Shown here: positions 8,465 through 16,445 of the stretch, piece after piece | Numbering within the stretch: the first letter of the stretch is position 1 | Layout of the letters: each line of letters opens with the position of its first letter | NCBI RefSeq assembly: GCF_001556105.1 | Contig: NZ_LSIF01000068.1 | Coordinates: 1 to 63,970, forward strand | DNA from: Pseudoxanthomonas mexicana | Lineage (GTDB): Bacteria; Pseudomonadota; Gammaproteobacteria; Xanthomonadales; Xanthomonadaceae | Length of the DNA: 63,970 bases | Direction: 5' to 3' | Translations under genes and position numbers: made by a program | The notes under the pieces: model-generated | Databases searched by the model: none | What the model was told of the DNA's origin: nothing | The model's input: the letters and a program-made list of their open reading frames with translations, nothing else

Positions 8465-9745
8465 ATGCGCCTGTCCGTCCTCGCCGCCGTTCTGTCCGTC
8501 GCCTGCGCGCCTGCATTCGCGGCGACCACCTACGTCAAGGCGGGGCGCCTGCTGGATGTCGAATCCGGCCGCGTGCTGACCGACCAGGCCATCGTCATCG
8601 AGGACACGCGCATCACCGCCGTCGGCCCTGCCGCAAGCACGCCGGTGCCGGCCGGCGCCACGGTGCACGACCTGTCGTCGAAGACCGTGCTGCCCGGCCT
8701 GATGGACGCGCACGTGCACCTGCACGGCGACGCCGACCTGCAGGGCTATCGCCGCCTGGCGATCTCGCTGCCGGCCGCCGCCATCAAGGGCGCGAAGAAC
8801 GCGCGCACCACGTTGCTCGCCGGCTTCACCACCGTGCGTGTGCCGGGTTCGCCGGGCTATGCCGACGTGGCGCTGCGCGATGCGATCGCAACGGGCGAAG
8901 TCGAGGGGCCGCGCATCCTCGCCGGTGGCGTGTCGATCGGCATCACCGGTGGTCACTGCAGCGACAACAACCTGCTGCCGGCCGAATACAAGGCGGTGGG
9001 CGAGGGCGTCGCCGACGGTCCGTGGGCCGCGCGGCAGAAGGTGCGGCAGAACGTCAAGTTCGGTGCGGATTTCATCAAGACCTGTTCCACCGGCGGCGTG
9101 CTGTCGAAGGGCACCGAAGTCGGCGCGCCGCAGTACTCGCTGGAAGAGCTGAAGGCCCTGGTCGATGAGGCGCATGCGCTGGGGCGCAAGGTCGCCTCGC
9201 ACGCGCACGGTGCCACCGGTATCCGCAATGCGTTGCTGGCCGGGGTGGATTCCATCGAGCATGCCAGCTTCATCGACGACGACGGCATCGCGCTGGCGAA
9301 GAAGCAGGGCACCGTGCTGGTGATGGACATCTACAACACCGAGTACATCCTCGGCGAAGGCGAGAAGGCCGGATTTCTGCCGGAATCGCTGGAGAAGGAG
9401 CGCCGCGTCGGCGCCACCCAGCGCGAGAATTTCCGCAAGGCGCACCAGGCCGGTGCCATCATGGGCTTCGGCACCGACGGCGGCGTTTACCCACATGGCC
9501 TCAATGCACGCCAGTTCTCGCGCATGGTGCAGTTCGGCATGACGCCGCTGCAGGCGATCCGCTCGGCCACGCTGGTCAACGCGCGCCTGTTCGGCGTCGA
9601 CAAGGACGCGGGCGTGCTGAAGCCGGGCTACTACGCGGACCTCATCGCCGTCGACGGCGATCCGCTGCAGGACGTGACCACGCTGGAGAACGTCGGCTTC
9701 GTGATGAAGCAGGGCCGCGTCTACAAGAACACCGCGAAGGAATGA
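8465..9745 (+). CDS. Exported metal-dependent amidohydrolase (Xaa-Pro dipeptidase-like)
   Basis: A 426-residue amidohydrolase with a signal peptide (MRLSVLAAVLSVACAPAFAA), so periplasmic. Family landmarks are the first metal motif DAHVHLHG (His83, His85), a candidate carbamylated lysine in FIKTCSTGG, metal histidines in ASHAHGA and SIEHASF, and the late Asp in GFGTDGG, plus the C-terminal composite-domain segment GVLKPGYYADLIAVDGDPL. Relatives include periplasmic imidazolonepropionase-like and Xaa-Pro dipeptidase enzymes, so a peptidase or amidase role is likely but unproven. It ends 10 bp before the DsbA-family gene. Confidence 0.9.
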   Translation: MRLSVLAAVLSVACAPAFAATTYVKAGRLLDVESGRVLTDQAIVIEDTRITAVGPAASTPVPAGATVHDLSSKTVLPGLMDAHVHLHGDADLQGYRRLAISLPAAAIKGAKNARTTLLAGFTTVRVPGSPGYADVALRDAIATGEVEGPRILAGGVSIGITGGHCSDNNLLPAEYKAVGEGVADGPWAARQKVRQNVKFGADFIKTCSTGGVLSKGTEVGAPQYSLEELKALVDEAHALGRKVASHAHGATGIRNALLAGVDSIEHASFIDDDGIALAKKQGTVLVMDIYNTEYILGEGEKAGFLPESLEKERRVGATQRENFRKAHQAGAIMGFGTDGGVYPHGLNARQFSRMVQFGMTPLQAIRSATLVNARLFGVDKDAGVLKPGYYADLIAVDGDPLQDVTTLENVGFVMKQGRVYKNTAKE

Positions 9746-9755
9746 GGCGCAGCGC

Positions 9756-10412
9756 ATGTCAAAACCCGTGAAGATCGATTTCGTCTCCGATGTCGCCTGC
9801 CCCTGGTGCGCGATCGGCCTCGCCGCGCTGGAGCGCGCGATGGCGGACATCGGCGGTGACCTGCAGGTCGAGCTGCATTTCCAGCCGTTCGAACTCAATC
9901 CCGACATGGGGCCGGAGGGCGAGCCCATCGCCGAGCACCTGGCGCACAAGTACGGCTTGAGTGCGGATCAGCTGGCGCAGAACGGCGAAGCCTTGCGCCA
10001 GCGTGGCGAGACGCTCGGTGTGCGCATCGATCTGCAGAAGCGCGACCACATCTACAACACGTTCGATTCCCACCGCCTGCTGTATTGGGCGGGCGAACTC
10101 GGCACGGAACAGCAGCACGCACTCAAGCGCGCGCTGCTGCAGGCCTATCACGGAGAAGGGCGGAACGTGTCAGATCGTGAGGTGCTGGTGGACATTGCCG
10201 GCGCCACGGGGCTGGATGTCGATGAAGCGCGCCGGATCCTCGATACGGATGCGTTTGCCGCGCAGGTCCGCGAGCGTGAGCACTTCTACCAGCAGCGCGG
10301 CATCCGCGCCGTGCCTTCCGTCATCCTCAATGACCGCCATCTGCTGCAGGGCGGCCAGCCGCCCGAGGTGTTCGCGCAGGGGCTGCGCCAGCTGGCGGGC
10401 ATCGCCGGCTGA
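9756..10412 (+). CDS. DsbA-family (FrnE-like) oxidoreductase
   Basis: A 218-residue thioredoxin-fold protein of the DsbA/FrnE group. The active-site CPWC is at Cys15-Cys18 right after the first beta strand (IDFVSDVACPWC), the helical insert occupies the middle, and the cis-proline loop is RAVPSVIL. There is no signal peptide, so unlike DsbA itself it should be cytoplasmic. Homologues are annotated as polyketide or 2-hydroxychromene-type isomerases, but the preserved CxxC argues for thiol-disulfide chemistry. It lies 10 bp downstream of the amidohydrolase, probably in the same transcript. Confidence 0.93.
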   Translation: MSKPVKIDFVSDVACPWCAIGLAALERAMADIGGDLQVELHFQPFELNPDMGPEGEPIAEHLAHKYGLSADQLAQNGEALRQRGETLGVRIDLQKRDHIYNTFDSHRLLYWAGELGTEQQHALKRALLQAYHGEGRNVSDREVLVDIAGATGLDVDEARRILDTDAFAAQVREREHFYQQRGIRAVPSVILNDRHLLQGGQPPEVFAQGLRQLAGIAG

Positions 10413-10432
10413 AGCGCCCGCGCGCCGACGGC

Positions 10433-10645
10433 TCAGCCGTGGCGCGCGAGCAGGATCGCTTCGTTGCTGGGCATTTCGACGACCACGGCGGTCGGGATGC
10501 CGTGGTGCTGGTGCAGCGTGGCAGCGAGCAGCTTCGCGTTCTCGCGCGCATCGCCGAGGTTGTCGAACCAGTTGCGGCCGTACTGGCCTTCATAGAGTTG
10601 CCAGCCTTTGTCATTGGCGGCGATGGTGAACAGCAGGCGGGGCAT
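10433..10645 (-). CDS. Small conserved-looking hypothetical protein (70 aa)
   Basis: A 70-residue protein, MPRLLFTIAANDKGWQLYEG at the N-terminus and VVVEMPSNEAILLARHG at the C-terminus, with no signal peptide or membrane segment. The pattern of an aromatic-rich first strand, a helix and a final strand is reminiscent of small DUF2188-type proteins, but I cannot assign it. It is convergent with the DsbA-family gene. Two operator-like palindromes lie 55-115 bp upstream of its start. Confidence 0.65.
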   Translation of the reverse strand: MPRLLFTIAANDKGWQLYEGQYGRNWFDNLGDARENAKLLAATLHQHHGIPTAVVVEMPSNEAILLARHG

Positions 10646-10700
10646 GACGGACTCCAGTCAACACGCCGGGCAGGGAACCGGCGAGGGAACTGTGCTCGAA

Positions 10701-10716
10701 TGTGCCAGCTATCACA
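10701..10716. promoter_or_regulatory. CRP/Clp-like site
   Basis: TGTGC-CAGCTA-TCACA matches the CRP/Clp consensus TGTGA-N6-TCACA at nine of ten positions. It is centred about 64 bp upstream of the 70-aa gene start, compatible with class II activation, but I see no good -10 box. Confidence 0.35.
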
Positions 10717-10737
10717 TTCGGCGGATGCCCCGTCGTC

Positions 10738-10757
10738 GCGTAGGAAAAATCCTACGC
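10738..10757. promoter_or_regulatory. GTAGGA-AAAA-TCCTAC palindrome
   Basis: A perfect 8-bp inverted repeat GCGTAGGA/TCCTACGC with an A-only centre, between the 70-aa gene and the end of tesA. It could be an operator (this form of palindrome suits a dimeric regulator) or a hairpin at the 5' side of the 70-aa transcript. There is no T-tract for termination. Confidence 0.35.
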
Positions 10758-10780
10758 TGCTGTAGGCGGGATGCCCGGCT

Positions 10781-11425
10781 TCACCGCAGCAGCGGCTCCA
10801 GTGCCTTCCACACGTGATCGCGCAGCTTGGGCTGCGCACTGGCGACGGGATGCAGGTTGTCGGCCTGGTAGGCACTGCGGTCGAGCGCGATGGGTTCCAG
10901 CAGGAACGGCAGCAGGGCCGTCTTGTATTGCGTGGACAGCGCGCTGAAGTTCTGTTCGAAACCGCGCGTGTAGTCGGGGCCGTAGTTCGGCGGCATGCGC
11001 ATGCCGACCAGCAGCACCTTCGCCTTGCCCGCCTGCGCCGCCTTGATCATCTTCTCGAGGTTGGCGCGACTCTGTGCGAGCGGCAATCCCCGCAGGCCAT
11101 CGTTGGCGCCGAGCGCGATGACGACGACGGCGGGCGTGTGGCGTTGCAGTTCCGCCGCGATGCGTGCCGCGCCCCCCGCGGTGGTCTCGCCGCTGATGCT
11201 GGCGTTGACGACGCGCCAGCCGGGCTTGGTCTTGCCGATGCGGTCCGCGGTGAGCGAGACCCAGCCCTGGTTCGGTGCGAGACCGTAGGCGGCGGACAGC
11301 GAATCACCCATCACCAGGAGGGTGCGCGCGCCCTTCGCCGGTGCAGCCGTTGCGCTCTGCGCTGCGGCGGGACGTGCGAATAACGCGACGAGCAGCAGCA
11401 ACGACAGGCTCGCCACCCATTGCAT
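10781..11425 (-). CDS. tesA: Periplasmic GDSL arylesterase / lysophospholipase TesA
   Basis: A 214-residue SGNH hydrolase. Starting at the ATG at 11425 gives a proper signal peptide (MQWVASLSLLLLVALFARPA), then the four SGNH blocks: GDSLSAAYG (Ser42), an oxyanion Gly near ISGETTAGG, GANDG (Asn108), and DNLHP (Asp189, His192). TesA enzymes hydrolyse acyl thioesters, aryl esters and lysophospholipids in the periplasm. A longer start at 11467 would add MFLNLNRYGAPRAR, but that lies in an AT-rich stretch that looks like the promoter region shared with the divergent ABC transporter. The tesA/ybbA/ybbP arrangement matches enterobacteria. Confidence 0.93.
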   Translation of the reverse strand: MQWVASLSLLLLVALFARPAAAQSATAAPAKGARTLLVMGDSLSAAYGLAPNQGWVSLTADRIGKTKPGWRVVNASISGETTAGGAARIAAELQRHTPAVVVIALGANDGLRGLPLAQSRANLEKMIKAAQAGKAKVLLVGMRMPPNYGPDYTRGFEQNFSALSTQYKTALLPFLLEPIALDRSAYQADNLHPVASAQPKLRDHVWKALEPLLR

Positions 11426-11483
11426 GCGTGCGCGAGGGGCCCCATACCTGTTCAAATTAAGAAACATTTAATCCGTGCTCCCG
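11426..11483. promoter_or_regulatory. Divergent promoter region, tesA / ABC ATPase
   Basis: A short AT-rich patch (around 11448-11473, containing CAAATTAAG and ATTTAATC) stands out from the GC-rich surroundings between two divergent genes. I cannot fix individual -35 or -10 boxes. Confidence 0.4.
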
Positions 11484-12230
11484 ATGATTCACGAAATGAC
11501 CGACGAGACGATCATGGCCGACGCCAGCAGACTCCACACTGAAGCCGCCACCCGCCACGCCGTCCTGGACGTGCAGGGCCTCGGCAAGCATGTTCCCCTG
11601 CCTGATGGCGACCTGACGATACTCGACGACATCGGCTTCCGCATCGAACACGGCGACACGGTCGCCATCGTCGGTGCGTCGGGCTCGGGCAAGAGCACGC
11701 TGCTGTCGTTGCTCGCAGGCCTCGACGTGCCCAGCACGGGCGCGGTGACGCTGGACGGCGAGCGCCTGTCCGGCATGGACGAAGACGGTCGCGCGCGCGT
11801 ACGTGGCGACAAGGTCGGCTTCGTGTTCCAGAGCTTCCAGCTGTTGCCCTCGCTGACGGCGCTGGAGAACGTCATGCTGCCGCTGGAACTGCGCGGCGAC
11901 AGCGACGTCGAAGGTCCGGCGCGTCAGATCCTGGAGAAGGTCGGCCTCGGCCAGCGCCTGGGTCACTACCCCCGCCAGCTGTCCGGCGGTGAGCAGCAGC
12001 GCGTCGCGTTGGCGCGCGCTTTCGTCACGCGGCCGTCGCTGCTGTTCGCCGACGAACCCACCGGTAATCTCGACACGCATACCGGACAGGCGATCATCGA
12101 GCTGCTGTTCGCGCTGAATGCCGATGCCGGCACCACGCTGGTGCTGGTCACGCACGACGATCATCTGGCGGCGCGTTGCCAGCGCGTTATCCGCTTGGAT
12201 GCGGGCCGCCTGCAGGACGCTGTCGCATGA
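11484..12230 (+). CDS. ybbA: ABC transporter ATP-binding protein (YbbA/LolD-type)
   Basis: An ATPase subunit of about 248 residues from the MacB/LolD/FtsE group: Walker A GASGSGKST, Q-loop FVFQSFQLLPSL, signature LSGGEQQR, Walker B LLFADEP and H-loop VTHD. Several starts are possible (GTG 11475, ATG 11484, 11496, 11514) and none has a strong ribosome site; conservation begins at about VLDVQGLGK. Its stop overlaps the permease start (ATGA), so the pair is coupled. By analogy with ybbAP next to tesA in E. coli it should energise an FtsX-type mechanotransmission permease; the substrate is unknown. Confidence 0.92.
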   Translation: MIHEMTDETIMADASRLHTEAATRHAVLDVQGLGKHVPLPDGDLTILDDIGFRIEHGDTVAIVGASGSGKSTLLSLLAGLDVPSTGAVTLDGERLSGMDEDGRARVRGDKVGFVFQSFQLLPSLTALENVMLPLELRGDSDVEGPARQILEKVGLGQRLGHYPRQLSGGEQQRVALARAFVTRPSLLFADEPTGNLDTHTGQAIIELLFALNADAGTTLVLVTHDDHLAARCQRVIRLDAGRLQDAVA

Positions 12231-14728
12231 GGACGCTGGCACTGGCGTGGCGCCAGCTGCGACGCGATCTCGCGGCGGGCGATGTGCGCATCCTGTTCGC
12301 GGCGCTGGTGCTGGCGGTCGTCGCCGTCAGCTCGGTCGGCTTCGTGACCGATCGCGCCGAGCGCGCGCTGGCGATCGAAGCGAATCGCCTGCTCGGCGGC
12401 GACGTGGTGGTGCGCGGCGATGCGCCACCGACCGACGCATTGCGTGCGCTGGCGGCCGCGCCGGGCCTGCGCGCCACTGAAACGCAGGAACTGCAGAGCA
12501 TGATCCGCGCCGGCGAGTCGCTGTCGCTGGGCGACCTGCGCGCACTGGGCGCAGGCTTCCCGCTGCGCGGCAGCTTCCGCGTAGTCGATCGCACCGGTGG
12601 TGCCGAACGCGATGCCGGCGGCATTCCCGCGCCGGGCACGTTGTGGATCAGCCAGGCGGGCGCGGAAACACTGGGCGCGAAGCCCGGCGACACGATCGGC
12701 ATCGGCACACGCGAGCTGAAGCTGGCCGCGCTGGTCACGCAGGAGCCGGATGCGGCGCTCGACTACTTCAACGTCGCGCCGAAGGTGTTCCTCAACCTCG
12801 CCGACCTCCCATCCACCGGCCTGGTGCAGGAAGGCAGCCGTCTGCGTTACCGCCTGGTCGTCGCCGGCGATGCTGCCGCGGTCGAGACATTCACCGCCGC
12901 GGTCAAGCCGCAACTCGCGCGCGGCCAGCGCATGGAAACGATCCAGGATGCGCGCCCGGAAGTGCGCTCCGCACTGGATCGAGCCAGCCGCTTCCTCGGC
13001 CTCGCTGCGCTGGTGTCCGTCGTGTTGGCCGCGGTCGCCGTCGCGATGGCGGCCCGTCGGCACAGCGAACGGCATCTTTCCGGCACCGCGGTGATGCGCT
13101 GCCTTGGTGCGCAGCAGCGCACGCTGGTCGGCATCCACGTCGGCGAGCTGGTGCTGCTGGGACTGGCGGCCTGCACGGTCGGCGTGCTGATCGCATTCGG
13201 CTTGCAATGGGGCATCGGCCGCTGGCTGCAGCAATCACTGGAGATCGACATTCCGCCTGCGGGCCTGATGCCGGCGCTGCAGGGGTATGGCGTGGGCATG
13301 ATCGTGCTGCTTGCCTTCGGTGCGCCGCCGGTACTGGCACTGCGTCGCGTGCCGGCGCTGCGCGTGCTGCGCCGCGACCTCGACCGCACCGAACCGAGTG
13401 CATGGCTGGTCGCACTGACCGGCTTCGTCGGCCTCGGCGCGCTGCTGTGGTGGAAGGCCGGCTCGCCGGCGCTCGGTACTGCGATGCTGGTCGGCATCAT
13501 CGGCACGCTTGCCGTGCTCGCTCTGCTGGCGTGGGCGCTGATCGTGCTGGTCCGCCGGTTGCGTTCGCGTCTGCGCGGCAGCCTGCGCTATGGGCTGGCC
13601 AACGTCAGCCGGCGAGCGGGTACGTCGATCGCACAGGTATCGGCGCTGGGCCTGGGCCTGATGGCGCTGCTGCTGCTGACGTTCGTGCGCACCGACCTGC
13701 TGGATCGCTGGCAGCTCGCGCTGTCGGCCAATGCACCAAATCGCTTCATCATCAACGTGCAGCCGGATCAGGTGGATCCGGTGAAGACCTTCATGCAGGG
13801 TCGTGGCCTGTCGGCGGTCGATCTCTATCCGATGATCCGCGGCCGCCTGGTTGAACTCAATGGCAAGCCCACCAGCGGCGCCGACTACGAGGACGCCGAC
13901 GAGCGCTCGCAGCGCCGTGCCGACCGCGAGTTCAACCTGTCGATGGCGGCCACGCTGCGCGACGACAACAAGGTGACCGCGGGCACGTTCTGGACCGGAC
14001 GCACGCCATCGTCGCCGGAGCTGTCGGTGGAAGAGGATTTCGCCGAAGGGTTGGGATGGAAGCTCGGCGACCAGGTCGCATTCGACATCGCCGGCCAGCG
14101 TTTCGAGGGCCGCGTCACCAGCCTGCGCAGCGTCGATTGGGAGAGCTTCCGACCGAACTTCTTCGTGGTCGCCTCACCGGGCGCGCTCGACGGCTATTCC
14201 GCCAGCTATATCACCGCTGTCAGCGTGCCGGCGGGCGACACGGCCTTCACCCGCGAACTGGTCAACCAGTTCCCCAACCTCTCGGTGATCGACGTCGAAG
14301 CCGTGTTGAACCAGGTCCGCAGCACGGCCGAGCAGGTCTCGCAGGTGGTGCAGGTGGTGTTCTGGTTCTCGCTGGCGGCCGGCCTGTTGGTACTGATGGC
14401 GGCGGTGAGCGCGAGCCAGGACGAGCGGCTGCTGGAAGGCGGTGTGATGCGCGTCCTTGGCGGCAGCCGTCGCCAGCTGCGGCTGGCGCAGGCATCGGAG
14501 TTTGCCGCCATCGGCCTGCTGGCCGGGCTGGTCGCGGCGATCGCCGCATCCGTGCTGTCCGGCGTGGTGGCCACGCAGGTGTTCGACCTGCCGTGGAAGG
14601 CGAACTGGTCGTTGGCCGCCATCGGCGGCGGCCTCGGCATGCTGGCTGCCCTGGGCGCGGGCCTGTTCGCCACGCGCAAGGTGCTGGACGCGCCACCGTC
14701 GGTGACGCTGCGCGAACTGCAGGGATGA
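12227..14728 (+). CDS. ybbP: FtsX-family ABC permease (YbbP-type)
   Basis: An 833-residue integral membrane protein with the double-length YbbP layout: an N-terminal membrane helix (about 21-38), a large periplasmic domain, three helices around 260-370, central helices near 395-430 and 470-500, a second periplasmic domain and three C-terminal helices with the FtsX motif (GVMRVLGGSRRQLRLAQ). The start ATG overlaps the ATPase stop by four bases. With YbbA it forms a type VII (MacB-like) ABC complex that does mechanical work in the periplasm rather than classical transport. Divergent tesA suggests a link with lipids or acyl esters, which is inference. Confidence 0.9.
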   Translation: MRTLALAWRQLRRDLAAGDVRILFAALVLAVVAVSSVGFVTDRAERALAIEANRLLGGDVVVRGDAPPTDALRALAAAPGLRATETQELQSMIRAGESLSLGDLRALGAGFPLRGSFRVVDRTGGAERDAGGIPAPGTLWISQAGAETLGAKPGDTIGIGTRELKLAALVTQEPDAALDYFNVAPKVFLNLADLPSTGLVQEGSRLRYRLVVAGDAAAVETFTAAVKPQLARGQRMETIQDARPEVRSALDRASRFLGLAALVSVVLAAVAVAMAARRHSERHLSGTAVMRCLGAQQRTLVGIHVGELVLLGLAACTVGVLIAFGLQWGIGRWLQQSLEIDIPPAGLMPALQGYGVGMIVLLAFGAPPVLALRRVPALRVLRRDLDRTEPSAWLVALTGFVGLGALLWWKAGSPALGTAMLVGIIGTLAVLALLAWALIVLVRRLRSRLRGSLRYGLANVSRRAGTSIAQVSALGLGLMALLLLTFVRTDLLDRWQLALSANAPNRFIINVQPDQVDPVKTFMQGRGLSAVDLYPMIRGRLVELNGKPTSGADYEDADERSQRRADREFNLSMAATLRDDNKVTAGTFWTGRTPSSPELSVEEDFAEGLGWKLGDQVAFDIAGQRFEGRVTSLRSVDWESFRPNFFVVASPGALDGYSASYITAVSVPAGDTAFTRELVNQFPNLSVIDVEAVLNQVRSTAEQVSQVVQVVFWFSLAAGLLVLMAAVSASQDERLLEGGVMRVLGGSRRQLRLAQASEFAAIGLLAGLVAAIAASVLSGVVATQVFDLPWKANWSLAAIGGGLGMLAALGAGLFATRKVLDAPPSVTLRELQG

Positions 14729-14738
14729 TGACGAAGGA

Positions 14739-15038
14739 CTAGTGGCGACGGTCGTCGCCGCTGCCCTCGCTGCCAAGGTCGTCCGCCCGCACCGGGGTCG
14801 CATCGAAGCGGCGGACGTAGGCACGTTCCTCGATCACGCGCTCGATCTCGTCCTCGGGCAGGCCGGGTGCGCCATACACCGCATACGCGATGCTGCCGTC
14901 GGTGCGTTCGCCGACATGGTGCAGGCGGTAGCGCGCATGGCCGCCGCCGCTGTTTTCGGGATAGTGGACCGGTGGTCGTCCGCCTTCCAGGTCCATCTCG
15001 CTGTTGTCTACGACACCGCCCACGAACAACGCTCTCAT
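14739..15038 (-). CDS. Small hypothetical protein of the rtcB cluster (99 aa)
   Basis: A 99-residue soluble protein starting MRALFVGGVVDNSEMDLEG, with PPVHYP and YRLHHVG in the middle and an acidic region ending EGSGDDRRH. A good ribosome site (AGGAG) precedes the ATG at 15038. The frame stays open through the rtcB gene upstream, but that extension is an arginine-rich shadow. It is convergent with the ABC permease and lies downstream of rtcB, separated by a strong terminator, so it probably has its own promoter in 15039-15144. Function unrecognised. Confidence 0.68.
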   Translation of the reverse strand: MRALFVGGVVDNSEMDLEGGRPPVHYPENSGGGHARYRLHHVGERTDGSIAYAVYGAPGLPEDEIERVIEERAYVRRFDATPVRADDLGSEGSGDDRRH

Positions 15039-15144
15039 CTGCAGTCTCCTGCGCCAGGATGCGGTCGAGTGTGGCAGTCGGGATGTTCGCCTCGGGTCAA
15101 GCAAACATTGTCTTCGCGCGAACAAGCGGCCTTGCAAAGCTGAA

Positions 15145-15175
15145 TAAAAAAGGGGCGAGCCGAAGCTCACCCCTT
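15145..15175 (-). terminator. Intrinsic terminator of rtcB
   Basis: On the minus strand an 11-bp stem AAGGGGTGAGC/GCTCGCCCCTT closed by a TTCG tetraloop is followed by TTTTATTC. The rtcB stop codon lies inside the ascending arm, so translation ends within the terminator hairpin. Confidence 0.9.
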
Positions 15176-16390
15176 GATGCAGACCACCTGGCGCAACGTG
15201 TGCACCACTTCCACCAGGTCGCTCTGCGCGGACATCACGGCGTCGATGTCCTTGTACGCCGCTGGCGATTCGTCGATCACGCCGGCGTCCTTGCGGCATT
15301 CGACGTGCGCCGTCGCCTCGCGGTGTTGCGACAGCGTGATCTGCTGGCGCGCCGCGGTACGGCTCATCACGCGGCCCGCACCGTGGCTGCAGCTGTGGAA
15401 GCTGTCCGCGTTGCCCTTGCCGCGCACGATGAAGCTCTTCGCGCCCATGCTGCCGGGAATGATCCCCAGCTCGCCGGCACGCGCGCTCACCGCACCCTTG
15501 CGGGTGACCAGCAGGTCCTCGCCGCCGTGCGTCTCCTTCTGCACGTAGTTGTGATGGCAGTTGACCGCCATCTTCTCCAACTGGAACTTCGGCAGACGGT
15601 GGCGCATCTCGGCCAGCACGCGCGACATCATCGCCTCGCGGTTCTCGCGGGCGTAGTCCTGTGCCCACGACACGGCTTCCACGTAATCGTCGAACAACGG
15701 CTCGCCCTGCATGAAGAAGGCCAGGTCCTTGTCCGGCAGGTGGAACCCCAGCACGCGGTGCGCCAGCTGCTCGCGCGCCCGCTCGATGAAGTAGGTGCCG
15801 ATCAGGTTGCCGGTGCCGCGCGAGCCGCTGTGCAGCATCACCCAGACGGCATCGCTTTCGTCGAGACAGAGCTCGATGAAGTGGTTGCCGCCGCCGAGCG
15901 TGCCGATCTGGCAGTCGAGCTTGTCGGTACGGATCCTGCGATGCTTCTGCTTGATCGCGTCCAACCGCTCGACCAGCCCGGACTGCGTGATGCGCGTGCG
16001 GATGCTGTCGGGCAGCTTCCAGTGCTCGCCACCACGGCCGTTGCCGACCGGCACGCTGCGCTCGATGCTCGAGCGCAGTTGCGCCAGGCTGTCGGGCAGG
16101 TCCTTCGCGCGCAGCGTGGTGCGCACCGCGGCCATGCCGCAGCCGATGTCCACGCCGACCGCCGCCGGGATGATGGCGCCGCGGGTCGGGATGATCGAGC
16201 CCACCGTCGCGCCCTTGCCCAGGTGCACGTCGGGCATCACCGCGACCCACGGCCCGACGAACGGGATGGAGGCGATGTTCTGCAGCTGTTCGTGCGCCTG
16301 TGACTCCAGCGGCACGCCGCGCACCCAGCCCTTGATCGGCGTGGTGCTGCCTTCGGCGTGCAGCAGTTCGAATTGTGTTTGCATGTTCAT
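15167..16390 (-). CDS. rtcB: RtcB-family RNA-splicing ligase
   Basis: A 407-residue RtcB ligase that joins 2',3'-cyclic phosphate (or 3'-phosphate) and 5'-OH RNA ends using GTP and Mn2+. Visible motifs include MPDVHLGKG, GVDIGCGM with the metal ligands Asp81 and Cys84, GTLGGGNHFIEL, HSGSRGTG, NCHHNY, and FHSCSHGAGR in which His336 matches the histidine guanylylated in E. coli RtcB (His337). No RtcA cyclase, archease or RtcR activator gene is nearby. The upstream neighbour on the same strand is a slipin (55 bp gap), so a slipin-rtcB operon is likely. Confidence 0.96.
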   Translation of the reverse strand: MNMQTQFELLHAEGSTTPIKGWVRGVPLESQAHEQLQNIASIPFVGPWVAVMPDVHLGKGATVGSIIPTRGAIIPAAVGVDIGCGMAAVRTTLRAKDLPDSLAQLRSSIERSVPVGNGRGGEHWKLPDSIRTRITQSGLVERLDAIKQKHRRIRTDKLDCQIGTLGGGNHFIELCLDESDAVWVMLHSGSRGTGNLIGTYFIERAREQLAHRVLGFHLPDKDLAFFMQGEPLFDDYVEAVSWAQDYARENREAMMSRVLAEMRHRLPKFQLEKMAVNCHHNYVQKETHGGEDLLVTRKGAVSARAGELGIIPGSMGAKSFIVRGKGNADSFHSCSHGAGRVMSRTAARQQITLSQHREATAHVECRKDAGVIDESPAAYKDIDAVMSAQSDLVEVVHTLRQVVCIKG

Positions 16391-16445
16391 GTCGTCATTC
16401 CATTGAAGCCGGGTGCTGCGGTTCCGTCCACCGCGCCCGGCCGTA

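Noticed and set aside
14739..16250. Extension of the 99-aa gene through rtcB
   Set aside because: Shadow of rtcB; also interrupted in transcription by the rtcB terminator, and the start at 15038 has its own AGGAG.
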